Below the pieces are notes generated by a model. That model was not told the origin of the DNA and searched no databases. It saw only the letters and a program-made list of their open reading frames with translations. A DNA stretch of 15,908 nucleotides from Hirudo medicinalis. Taxonomy: Eukaryota; Annelida; Clitellata; Hirudinida; Hirudinidae. The DNA lies in NCBI GenBank assembly GCA_011800805.1, contig MPNW01001226.1:4190-20097 (forward strand), in the 5' to 3' direction. Made by a program: the position numbers and the translations under genes. Below are positions 8,897 through 15,908 of the stretch, piece by piece (within the stretch, counting starts at the first letter, position 1; the number at the start of each line of letters is the position of its first letter).

Positions 8897-9109
8897 TCTG
8901 TAAGTGTGCTATAATTAATTTTAAAAAAATCCGTTAATCGAACAAGAAAATTTTAATCAGCACCAAGGTTAATTAGAAATAAACAAATTCTTAATATTAC
9001 CTAATTCAACATTTACATTATTAATAAGATATTAATATCATTTCCAGAAATGTATATGGTAATATAACCGGCATAACAATAATTTAGGCATGTTTTAAGT
9101 ACAATGCAA

Positions 9110-9530
9110 ACCATTCATTATGGATAAGAAATAAAAATGGTCCCAAAACAGAACCCTAAGGTACACCGTAATCCATAACCATATCATCGGAAAGAACATT
9201 ATTGCCAAGAATCCTTCCTATCAGACAAATAACTAGAAAACCATTTTAAAACAAAACATGTAACACCATAATTTTCAGGCTTATGTAATAACACGTGGTG
9301 ATTAATAGTATCAAAAGCCTTTTGCAAATCAAGAAATAAAGCACAAAGAACAACATCGCCAACATCAATATCTTCGGAAACAACGGACTGCAGCAATATC
9401 AATGGGATATAAGTGGATTGATTTTTCCTTAAGCCAAATTGAGAGTCATTCAGTGCATTACCAGTACAACAATAACTATTAAAGATTGAACAATATTGTT
9501 GTAACACAGCGAAAGCGTTAATTAATTATT
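9110..9530 (-). mobile_element. LINE reverse transcriptase fragment, both ends truncated
   Basis: Read on the minus strand, it gives NALNDSQFGLRKNQSTYIPL, motif A as LFLDLQKAFDTINHHVLL, and VLKWFSSYLSDRK. After a frameshift near 9200 it continues with DYGVP-stop-GSVLGPFLFLI, that is, motif B with an in-frame stop. The YADD box and everything after it are missing. The motif wording differs from the other two LINE pieces here (LDLQKAFD against LDLSAAFD), so it belongs to another family of the jockey/CR1 group. Confidence 0.85.
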
Positions 9531-10527
9531 GTAATTAAATTTAAATATTAATTAAGTTTGTTATTGTTAAATTTAGAATCTTTCTAATGCAGCTGATATG
9601 ATTACCAAATAAGGTAATCGCATCTCACAAGATTTCTATACCAGTTTGTTTTTTTTTTTACATTTGACGGTTACTACTAGTAATTTTGTTAATGAGTTTG
9701 ATAGCGAAAGCCATCCTTAAGGATCCTTAAGTGTTCTTTCTTAAGGGTGACCCTCGAGTTATTTTATTTTAGTTTCTTTTGTGGCTTTAATGTTTGTGGT
9801 TAAGGTATTTTGATGAATGAAATTTCTCTAAAAAATGTTATCACAACTGTGAGAGGTATTAAGAGAACAGACGAATTTGATAATTTCCAAATGGACAGTA
9901 GAAAAACTCATAGTAACTGAGGTTGATTAAGAAATGATTGGAATGATATTTGCAATTTTCTCACCAATATTAGAAAAGGCTGATTAAATTGATTAGCTAC
10001 TTTATTGTGTGAACAATTGGCCCACATGATTCCTGTACATAACAAGTTATCGTAAAAAAAGTTAAAGGTCATATTCATAAGGTGGGCCATTTCACAACCC
10101 TTGGCAGGACGATAGTTGAATGCCCATTCTTTGTCACCGAATGATCTAATAGTATGCCTAGCTAGCTATTCCGATTTCTAGGTTTGTTCGAGATCCAGTA
10201 AAGGTGAAACTGATTTCTGGATAAAGGAGGTGGTCTCGCCTAATCCAGTCTCCTCCCGCGATTGCTTCTGTGTTATTGCTTAGATATTACAGTGCAACGA
10301 AGTACATTATTTGAAATTGAGTAAATCTGTTATAAAATAGAAAATGTATGCGTATGTTTGTCTGTCCCAAGAACGCCTCCCAAACGGCGAAGGGTAGAGA
10401 CTTGAAATTTACACACGTAAGGTCAACTGTGCTTTCATTTTTCAACTTTCAAATTTTCCAACCTTCACCTTCTCCTACATCGCGTACCAGCTTTAAATTC
10501 GAGAGCTAACGAAAGAATTAAAAATTT
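9531..10527. other. No gene; repeat-like intergenic sequence
   Basis: No supported coding region. A 16-bp perfect palindrome, CTTAAGGATCCTTAAG, lies at 9716-9731. The stretch from about 10350 to 10500 (CTGTCCCAAGAACGCCTCCC and following) has the look of a dispersed repeat, but I cannot name the family. The minus-strand ORF at 9908-10090 has no motif and is discounted. Confidence 0.4.
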
Positions 10528-10603
10528 TGCTCCCGCACTGTCTAATGTCTAAGATTTCGCATCTCGCGATGGCAGCACGGGTTCGAGTCACGTTGCGGGA
10601 GCA
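10528..10603 (+). repeat. tRNA-like element, probably the head of a tRNA-derived SINE or a tRNA pseudogene
   Basis: A perfect 10-bp inverted repeat (TGCTCCCGCA / TGCGGGAGCA) encloses a tRNA-sized 76-bp segment, like an acceptor stem. Near the 3' side GGTTCGAGTC matches the Pol III B box, and a T arm with loop TTCGAGT pairs with one mismatch. The D and anticodon arms fold poorly and I cannot assign an anticodon, so a functional tRNA is unlikely. Confidence 0.45.
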
Positions 10604-10667
10604 CTGTCCTAATCACACAGTTATTTGAGGGCAGGTAGCTGGCTGAATTTGAAATAATAAAATTAAG

Positions 10668-11116
10668 GATCTTTTCCAGATAAGCCCCGCCACTAATGCA
10701 AAATGTGCACGCGCGAAAAGTTAAGCCCCGCCACTTTTTGCCAGCTCCAATTTAATGCACGCACGCAACCTTGACCTATTTCTGATGTCTAAACATTTGA
10801 ATATTTAAACGCGCGCCATAAAAACAACTCCTTATCCGCCTCTGGGCTCATCTTGTGCAGAACCTGAAATGAACTTTCTGACGCTTTCGACTCTCGTTCA
10901 TGACAAGGAGACGGCAATACGTTTTTTGCAAAGCCACGGAGTGATCCATCAGCAACGTTTATGCAACAATGGCCACCAAATGACACTNATTAATGACATG
11001 TCCCAATTTCACCCTCTTCAATAAAAACTAAAAGTACAAGTTTCATGTCCTCTTTTTTATAATCTTTTTTGGGTGGCGGGGGTTAACTTTTTGGCGGGGC
11101 TTATCTGGAAAAGATC
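10668..11116 (+). mobile_element. Short DNA transposon derivative with 24-bp perfect terminal inverted repeats
   Basis: The left end 10668-10691 (GATCTTTTCCAGATAAGCCC…) and right end 11093-11116 are exact reverse complements over 24 bp. A second, inner pair (AAAAGTTAAGCCCCGCCAC near 10717-10735 and its near-complement near 11073-11092) repeats the GCCCCGCC core. The whole is about 449 bp. The ends begin and finish with GATC, so a palindromic GATC target duplication cannot be told from the repeat itself. It contains a 51-codon transposase-like ORF, so it looks like an internally deleted, non-autonomous copy. Confidence 0.8.
10869..11024 (+). pseudogene. Transposase N-terminal fragment inside the inverted-repeat element (possibly ISXO2/Merlin-like)
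   Basis: A short frame from ATG at 10869 to TAA at 11022-11024 encodes MNFLTLSTLVHDKETAIRFL, then LQSHGVIHQQRLCNNGHQM. The arrangement 'FLQ..G.(I/L)......C.NGH.M.L' resembles the N-terminal zinc-ribbon part of eukaryotic ISXO2/Merlin-type DDE transposases as I remember it. A further CxxC half and the catalytic domain are absent: after the motif the frame soon ends and the 3' inverted repeat follows. An undetermined base (n) at 10988 falls inside the ORF. The family name is tentative. Confidence 0.5.
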
Positions 11117-11727
11117 TACAATTAATTATAATGGTAAAGATGAGCTTGACTGGCGAAACCGATTTAAAAAAGCTAGTCTTAAATATATTTCTTTTTAATC
11201 GTTCTCATTTTCAATTTTTCAATCGTTTTCAATTATTTGGGCCTCATAAGGTAATTTTGATGAAAACAATACCACAACTTCAATCTTATGATATATGATG
11301 ATGATCAAACACATGTAACAATCATGAGATTGAAAAACGAGTTAAGATTGCCAGTTCTTTTCAATTATTTCATAAACTAATGTTGCTATTTTATCATAAA
11401 TTCTTTTAAAGTATTTTTTGCGAGGTGTAAACTATTTATTCTCGGATGTCAAGTAAGATCCGTCGTAATTACATGAGAAAATTGTTGACATATGTTGATT
11501 AAAGCTGTTAATTTCAAACTATTTTAAAGAGCCAAAATATCGTTGAATCTGAAAAAGATTTTGATTTCCTGCCAGAGAAGATAACTTTCAATTATTGAAG
11601 GTAACTTCTTGATACGACAGTTTGAAAGTCTTCAAGACTCTGTAGATGGAACTGGACTTTCCTCTGAATAGACTGATTCAGCAACTCCTCCACTAAGAAT
11701 AGTTTTATGAGAAATAAAGGAGACAGT
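11117..11727 (-). other. 3' flank of gene 2; no other gene seen
   Basis: This is downstream of the gene 2 stop on the minus strand and probably holds its 3' UTR. AATAAA on the minus strand occurs at 11435-11440, about 290 nt past the stop, and is a candidate polyadenylation signal. Right after the stop the frame stays open for 32 more codons; see findings. Confidence 0.35.
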
Positions 11728-11870
11728 TCAAATTGAAAGAAAAACAAATTTGAACATTGAATACAACAATCCTAACCCACAACAGCAGCAGATCACGATC
11801 GATAATAAGATGATTATAGGCAGAATCTTTTTGGCAAGTTCCACCAAGTCTTCATACTCTCCACTTTTGG
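11728..11870 (-). CDS. Gene 2 last exon: transmembrane helix, very short tail
   Basis: The acceptor TTTTATCTTACAG (minus strand) precedes the exon, entered in phase 1. It reads KSGEYEDLVELAKK, then a helix IIILLSIVICCCCGLGLLY with four consecutive Cys, and SMFKFVFLSI before TGA. The Cys cluster at the inner face is a plausible palmitoylation site. This matches the position of the gene 1 transmembrane exon, but the 190-residue basic tail is missing. An alternative is a phase 1 donor inside the exon (T|GTGGGT after the third Cys codon) joined to an acceptor TTCTTAG about 90 bp downstream, giving a different 32-residue end starting EELLNQSIQRK. Confidence 0.65.
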
Positions 11871-14800
11871 CTGTAAGATAAAATTTCTGCTTATCAAATT
11901 CTCATTCATGTAAATTTTACTTTTAAGAAATAAGGGTTAAAACAGCACATGATATTTTATTATAACACTATTAATTAAACGACACACATCCGTCTATAAA
12001 TGAAAAAATCTTTTGTGGCTCCTTGTATAACTGGCCAGATATTCTTCGAAATTGGTCGAGCCAATCTCTACGGATATGATTACTTTGTCTAATTTGACTG
12101 ACTAAAAGTCCTTAGAAGAAAATTTGATGTAGTTCTCGGCACGTTAATTTAAAACGTCTGAAAAATGGCAAAAATACAATGTCTTTCCAAAAATTTAAAT
12201 ATTAAGACAGAGTGGGAGAAACTTGGATGTGCGGCGTTAAAGCCCTTACTTAATTCTTCATTGTAAAAATATTTGCTCAGAGACGAGACTGCAAATCCCG
12301 CATCACTTTCTGGGGAACCTAATTATGCCATTCAATATCTGATATATATTTTTAATACTTCAGACAAATTTTAATTAGGAACATCTGTCAGGTCAATTAC
12401 TGATATTAATTAAATAAATGTTAAGCTTTTTGGTTATTTGTGAATTAAAAAAAAAATTAAAGCAATTAACAGGTAATCTATTTCTCATTTTATTTGCATA
12501 CTTAGATCACTTAACAATTTAAATTATCCAGGAAAGGTTTACTTGTCTAGTTTCATTGGCTGCGACATAGTTCCAGTTCGGAAAGTCATGGTTAGGAGCA
12601 CCTTAATAATAATAATAATAATAATTAATAATAATATTAATAGTTAATTTATAATACTCATTTTCATAGCGTCAGAGGCGCATTGTGTCTTCATTAGCTT
12701 CATGTTGGTGTCCTGAAGAGGTGGGTCTTCAGGTGACGTTTGAAGAGCTCCAGGGATGGTTGAGCTCTTACGAGCGGGGTAATGCATTCCAGACAGCAGG
12801 AGAAGCATACGAGAAGCCTCTGTTGATGAGGATGATTTGCGAACTGGTTGGTGAATGGTGGAAGATGAGCGAAGACCAGATGCATGGGGGCGGAGATGGA
12901 GGTGTTGGAGATAGGGTGGATTGGATGTCGCGAGAGTTCGTTATGTCGTAAGGGCGATTTTGAAGATGATGCGATTATGGATCGGCAGCCAGTGCAATTT
13001 CTTCATGCAGTCAGTACTATTAAGGGTGGGGTTAAGAATAACAAGTTTAGCAAGTTTGTTTTGTTTGCGTTGCAAGGAATAAATCAAAGAGGCAGATGTA
13101 CCATAGAGAAGGGAATTGCATAGAGTAGTCCAGGCAAGAGAGAACAAGACTGCGTGCAAGGGTAGAAGTTGTGTCGACGGAGAGGAGTGGACGGATGTGC
13201 CGAATTGACCAGATGAGATGATTGCATGATTTGATGATGGAGGCAGAATGATCTCTAAAGCTGAGGTGAGAATCAAAAGTAACACGGGGGAGTTTAAGAG
13301 TACTAGAAGAAGGAAGGAGGGTGTCTGCAACGTTTATGGAGGTTGTGGGAGACAGAGTTTTTAGGCGGACAGGTGTGCCGATCAACATAATTTCAGATTT
13401 CTGCTGATTCAGTTGAAGAAAGTTAACAAGGTGCCAATCATTGATTGCGTCTGTGCACTTCGCAAATTTCTGAGTTGATCAGACATGCTGTCGCTGGAGA
13501 GGATAGAGAAGAGACTTGTGTCGTCTGCATATTGATGGAAAGATACTTCGAAGCCATGAATTATGTTGGACAGTGGTGAAGTGTAAGTTGTGAAAAGCAA
13601 AGATCCAAGGACAGAGTCCTGAGGAACACCAGCAAGAAGTTCAACTGGAGAGGAGGAGTGGTCACCAAATTTCATATATGGGGTTCTATTAGAAAGGTAT
13701 GATTGTATCCTAGAGAATGCTAGACCATCAATTCCAAAGTCGGACTTAAGTCTCTCCAACATTATCTGGTGGTTGATAGTGTCAAATGCCGCCGAGAGGT
13801 CCAAACCGACCATGACGGCGTAATTGCCCTTGCCACATAAGTCGGTGAGATTGTTGAAAATATGTGAAAGTTTCTGTGGATAAACCGGGTGATCTTAATA
13901 GAAAAAGAGAAAATCTCGTTCTACTTCCATTTTTGCTACTTCCATGAACCTAGTGGTCGATGTGTTTGCTTTGGCGAGGCTCGCTTATTCATTCAATTCC
14001 TGGTAGGCTAGCAAGAGTTTGTATCGCCTAAAATCTAGATTCTGGTTTCATTACCCTTTACATGCAGTGCTTCGCATAATTTTAGCCTAGTTACTTTTAT
14101 TGAGGATAACTTCTTATTTCCTGGATTTGCATAGACCAGATTTTTTTTTGTATGACTTGCTGAAACATAAGATTTATATATTTCTTTTATTGAAATTTAT
14201 TGAATTTGTTAATTCTCTTGTTGAGAGACTAGACCCTTTTGAAGCTTCGCGGAGGGCAACTCGTCTCTGACGTTCACTACGTTTTTGAGATCTTCCTGGA
14301 AAATGTTTTTCCCATAATTTCCAGGATCATTCAAGTAACGGCTCATACACTTTCTAGAGCGATTAACACTCCTAGAAATCTCCGAAATTGACAAATTCAA
14401 GTCTCTAAAGGTCTTTATTTATCCTTTTTCAATATCAAGTCTCTCAGTGGTGAAAACCTCGAAAGATAACATCAAAGGCATTTATCGACGAAATCTCACT
14501 GACATTCAAATGTTATTCTATATTAATTAATTACGAAAATGATTTAAACGATATTTGGGTGAAAATTCAGTGGCAATTTAAAAGATGACTGTAAATTGCG
14601 TGATTCTTAAACCTGGGTCAAAATTTTGAAATATATATATATATATTATTGTTATATTAATAAGTACTTAATATACATAAATATATGACGGATGGTTGTA
14701 TACAAATATCTTACGTTTTTCAGAAATTTTGGGTGTCACCTTTTCCGTTGAAGTTGTTGTCTTTTCTGTTGTTGTTGTTGTTGTTATTGTTGTTGTTGTT

Positions 14801-15908
14801 AATGATGTGGTTGTTGTTGTTGTGGGCATTGACGGTTTCGTGAAATCTGAAAACGTAATATTGTCTGTAATCACTTTTTAAAAAGTAACAAACTACATCT
14901 AATCTCCTAATATTTCTAAACCCTCAGAAGTAATTGAACCAGCACCGTCATTCTTTAGAATAAATAATTCAATTATTTGTGAATTAATTACCTTTCAATC
15001 ATGGATCGAAACAAAATATTCTAGGAAAGTGGTAACTTATTGAATGAATTCTGAGGATTGATTAATTGGTGGGGATAGAAGTCCTTACGTGCGATTTTCT
15101 GTTTTTCTAGTACATTGATATTTTGTTAAAACTGGTGGCTTAGCTTTTACCATAATTAAGAATGCGTTTTAGCCTTCCTTCCTTTGTTACGAATTGGTGA
15201 GATTTGCATAAGCTAAGGTACTATCTGTCTCGACCTCTTAAAAAGAGGGAATTACTAAATGGCTAAATGTGAATTAATAAACCACAAAAACCTATTCTAT
15301 ATTACTATTGAGAGCATTTTTTTTGAATTGATTTTTCGATAAAAATGAAACGTATTTGGAAATTATTTGAAAATAAGATGGTGCGACTATTCACGCGTTA
15401 ATCGAGATTATAAAAATTAATCTATCTGCAGCCCTAATAAGTACACATTAACTTAACATTTATTACCTAAGTTAAATGTATGTAATCCTTCATATAATAC
15501 ATAGTCGTCGATCGCTAAGGCTAAGCGATTCGTCGCTAATTTCTAATTCCATTTCGGAACGTTACCACTAACTGCACCACAGCTGCAAGCGCGACTACCT
15601 CGTCTATCGATTCTCATTACCCTGGGCATCGGTAGTCGAGTTATTAAGGTTTTCGCTCTCGCGCGGCTCCGTTAGGATTTCAAATCCTAGCCGCTCGCAA
15701 GAGTTTCTATAATTAACAACTATTAGTATTATATTAACATTTATTACCAAAGTTAAATGTACGTAATCTTTCATAATCATTACTTAGTTATGCAGGTACA
15801 AACATTTGTAAACAGGCTGAAAAATACCTTTATGCAAACAATGTTCACCAACGAATCCTGATTTGCAACCTGATTTGCAAACTCCATACATATCAAATTC
15901 ACCTTGGC
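11728..15908 (-). CDS. Gene 2: EGF-like, Thr-rich stalk, single-pass membrane protein (partial, paralog of gene 1)
   Basis: Three exons are visible on the minus strand: 15908-15828 (end of an EGF-like domain, cut by the window edge), 14846-14715 (Thr-rich stalk) and 11870-11728 (transmembrane helix and stop). All junctions are phase 1 and join in frame, giving about 27+44+46 residues. The EGF end (GVCKSGCKSGFVGEHC) matches that of gene 1 (GMCPNCKPGFVGNFC) in spacing and splice phase. With the tail-to-tail position this points to paralogs made by inverted duplication. Upstream lectin or WSC exons would lie beyond 15908. The last intron (11871-14714) is long and has taken up a LINE and a Tc1 remnant; further small exons may be hidden in it. 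Confidence 0.7.
11871..12603 (-). other. Gene 2 intron, unique AT-rich sequence
   Basis: I find no exon, ORF or clear repeat here on either strand. It is the 3' part of the long last intron of gene 2, next to the LINE insertion. Confidence 0.4.
12604..13895 (-). mobile_element. 5'-truncated CR1/L2-like LINE with (ATT)n 3' tail, inactive
   Basis: On the minus strand the reverse transcriptase begins near KLSH.FNNLTDLCGKGNYAVM. It has motif A GLDLSAAFDTINH, motif B as GVPQDSVLG (normal GVPQGSVLG), and an intact YADD. After a frameshift near 13460 come INDWHLVNFLQLNQQKSE and IMLIGTPVRLKTLSP. After another come CNSLLYGTSAS, NPTLNSTDCMKKLHWLPIHN and RIIFKIALTT. The C-terminal ending SLELFKRHLKTHLF follows near 12705. 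The 3' end has GCGCCTCTGACGCTATGAAA and an ATT microsatellite (12604-12641), the usual tail of this group. At least two frameshifts make it dead. It lies in a gene 2 intron, in the same direction as the gene. Confidence 0.9.
13896..14208 (-). other. Gene 2 intron between LINE and Tc1 remnant
   Basis: No feature is recognised on either strand. Confidence 0.4.
14209..14434 (-). pseudogene. Tc1/mariner transposase N-terminal fragment
   Basis: Read on the minus strand, IEKG-stop-IKTFRDLNLSISEISRSV continues with NRSRKCMSRYLNDPGNYGKN. This is the first helix-turn-helix of Tc1/mariner transposases ('E.G.I......GLS..EIA...GRS...V..YL..P..YG'). It goes on to NVVNVRDELPSAKLQKG, where the family has '(K)L..RDER.I', then stops. 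The DDE catalytic domain is absent and there is an in-frame stop, so it is a dead fragment within the gene 2 intron. Confidence 0.75.
14435..14714 (-). other. Gene 2 intron, AT-rich, with a short (AT)n run
   Basis: An AT dinucleotide run lies at about 14631-14646. Nothing else is recognised. Confidence 0.5.
14715..14846 (-). CDS. Gene 2 exon: Thr-rich mucin-like stalk
   Basis: The acceptor ATTACGTTTTCAG and donor C|GTAAGATA (minus strand) bound 132 nt, phase 1 at both ends. The peptide begins DFTKPSMPTTTTTTSL, goes on with runs of Thr broken by Ile, Glu-Lys and Ser, and ends KVTPKISEK. Thr runs of this kind beside a membrane are usually O-glycosylated stalks. At DNA level the exon is largely an ACA/ACN (GTT on the + strand) microsatellite. 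It stands where gene 1 has two microexons. Confidence 0.7.
14847..15452 (-). other. Gene 2 intron, no feature recognised
   Basis: AT-rich sequence without ORFs or clear repeats. A possible 18-nt microexon on the minus strand near 15086-15103 was considered but its acceptor is poor. Confidence 0.4.
15453..15775. repeat. 42-bp direct repeats flanking a GC-richer 239-bp block
   Basis: TTAACATTTATTACC(T/A)AAG and what follows occurs at 15453-15494 and 15734-15775, differing at only a few bases. The block between is visibly richer in G+C than its surroundings. It carries a hairpin TAGGATT-TCA-AATCCTA near 15673-15689, flanked by CGGC and GCCG, and a second stem ATCGCT/AGCGAT near 15511-15529. It may be an unclassified mobile element or a segmental insertion in the gene 2 intron. 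Confidence 0.7.
15828..15908 (-). CDS. Gene 2 exon: C-terminal part of an EGF-like domain (cut by window edge)
   Basis: The frame on the minus strand reads QGEFDMYGVCKSGCKSGFVG then EHCLHK, ending at donor G|GTATTT in phase 1. The last three Cys of an EGF domain are present, spaced C-3-C-8-C (gene 1 has C-2-C-8-C), with the same 'GFVG..C' finish and the same splice phase. The start of the exon is outside the window. Confidence 0.7.

Noticed and set aside
10789..10986. 65-codon minus-strand ORF inside the inverted-repeat element
   Set aside because: The plus-strand frame at 10869-11024 carries the recognisable transposase-like motif; the minus frame is its shadow.
12685..13123. Plus-strand ORFs over the LINE
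   Set aside because: They are antisense to the clear minus-strand reverse transcriptase C-terminal peptides.
15086..15103. Possible 18-nt minus-strand microexon in gene 2 (donor GTAAGG)
   Set aside because: The acceptor lacks a pyrimidine tract and nothing else supports it; phase fit alone is too easy by chance.
15640..15710. tRNA-like T-arm (TAGGA-TTTCAAA-TCCTA)
   Set aside because: The loop does not match the TTCRANY register and no D or anticodon arm is visible; kept only as a hairpin.
1..15908. CRISPR array or prokaryotic operon
   Set aside because: The repeats are directly adjacent tandem arrays without spacers, and gene structure is clearly eukaryotic.

Overview
The window is animal nuclear DNA. 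It is AT-rich, its genes are split by introns, and it carries microsatellites, decayed non-LTR retrotransposons, a Tc1/mariner remnant and a short inverted-repeat element. The exon content (F-type lectin, WSC and EGF-like domains on a membrane protein) suggests an invertebrate, perhaps a lophotrochozoan, but the sequence does not fix the phylum.

The main content is two related single-pass membrane protein genes placed tail to tail. Gene 1 (+ strand, 2529-7833) was assembled by hand from ten phase-compatible exons. It encodes an FTP/F-type-lectin-like domain (two exons), two tandem WSC domains (two exons each), one EGF-like domain (one exon), two microexons of 18 and 15 nt, and a last exon with a transmembrane segment and a long Lys-rich cytoplasmic tail. 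About 610 residues are visible; the signal-peptide exon was not confidently found. Gene 2 (- strand, 15908 down to 11728, cut by the window edge) shows the end of a matching EGF-like exon, a Thr-rich stalk exon and a transmembrane exon with a very short tail. Both genes use phase 1 introns at the EGF-stalk-membrane boundaries, so they look like inverted paralogs that kept the membrane-proximal EGF but diverged in stalk and tail. By domain content both are probably cell-surface glycan-binding or adhesion receptors; ligand and pathway are unknown.

Layout: 1-970, decayed LINE fragment (+). 970-2528, no confident gene, with a 29-bp tandem repeat. 2529-7833, gene 1, with trinucleotide arrays and a 22-bp minisatellite in its introns. 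7834-8587, 3' flank. 8588-8900, a possible small exon with a 79-codon ORF. 9110-9530, LINE fragment (-). 10528-10603, tRNA-like repeat head. 10668-11116, inverted-repeat DNA element with a transposase-like N-terminal ORF. 11728-11870, last exon of gene 2. 12604-13895, 5'-truncated LINE (-) inside a gene 2 intron. 14209-14434, Tc1/mariner fragment. 14715-14846, Thr-rich exon. 15453-15775, direct repeats around a GC-richer block. 15828-15908, EGF exon of gene 2.

Exon joins rest on splice consensus, reading phase and domain continuity read by eye; none has transcript support here.
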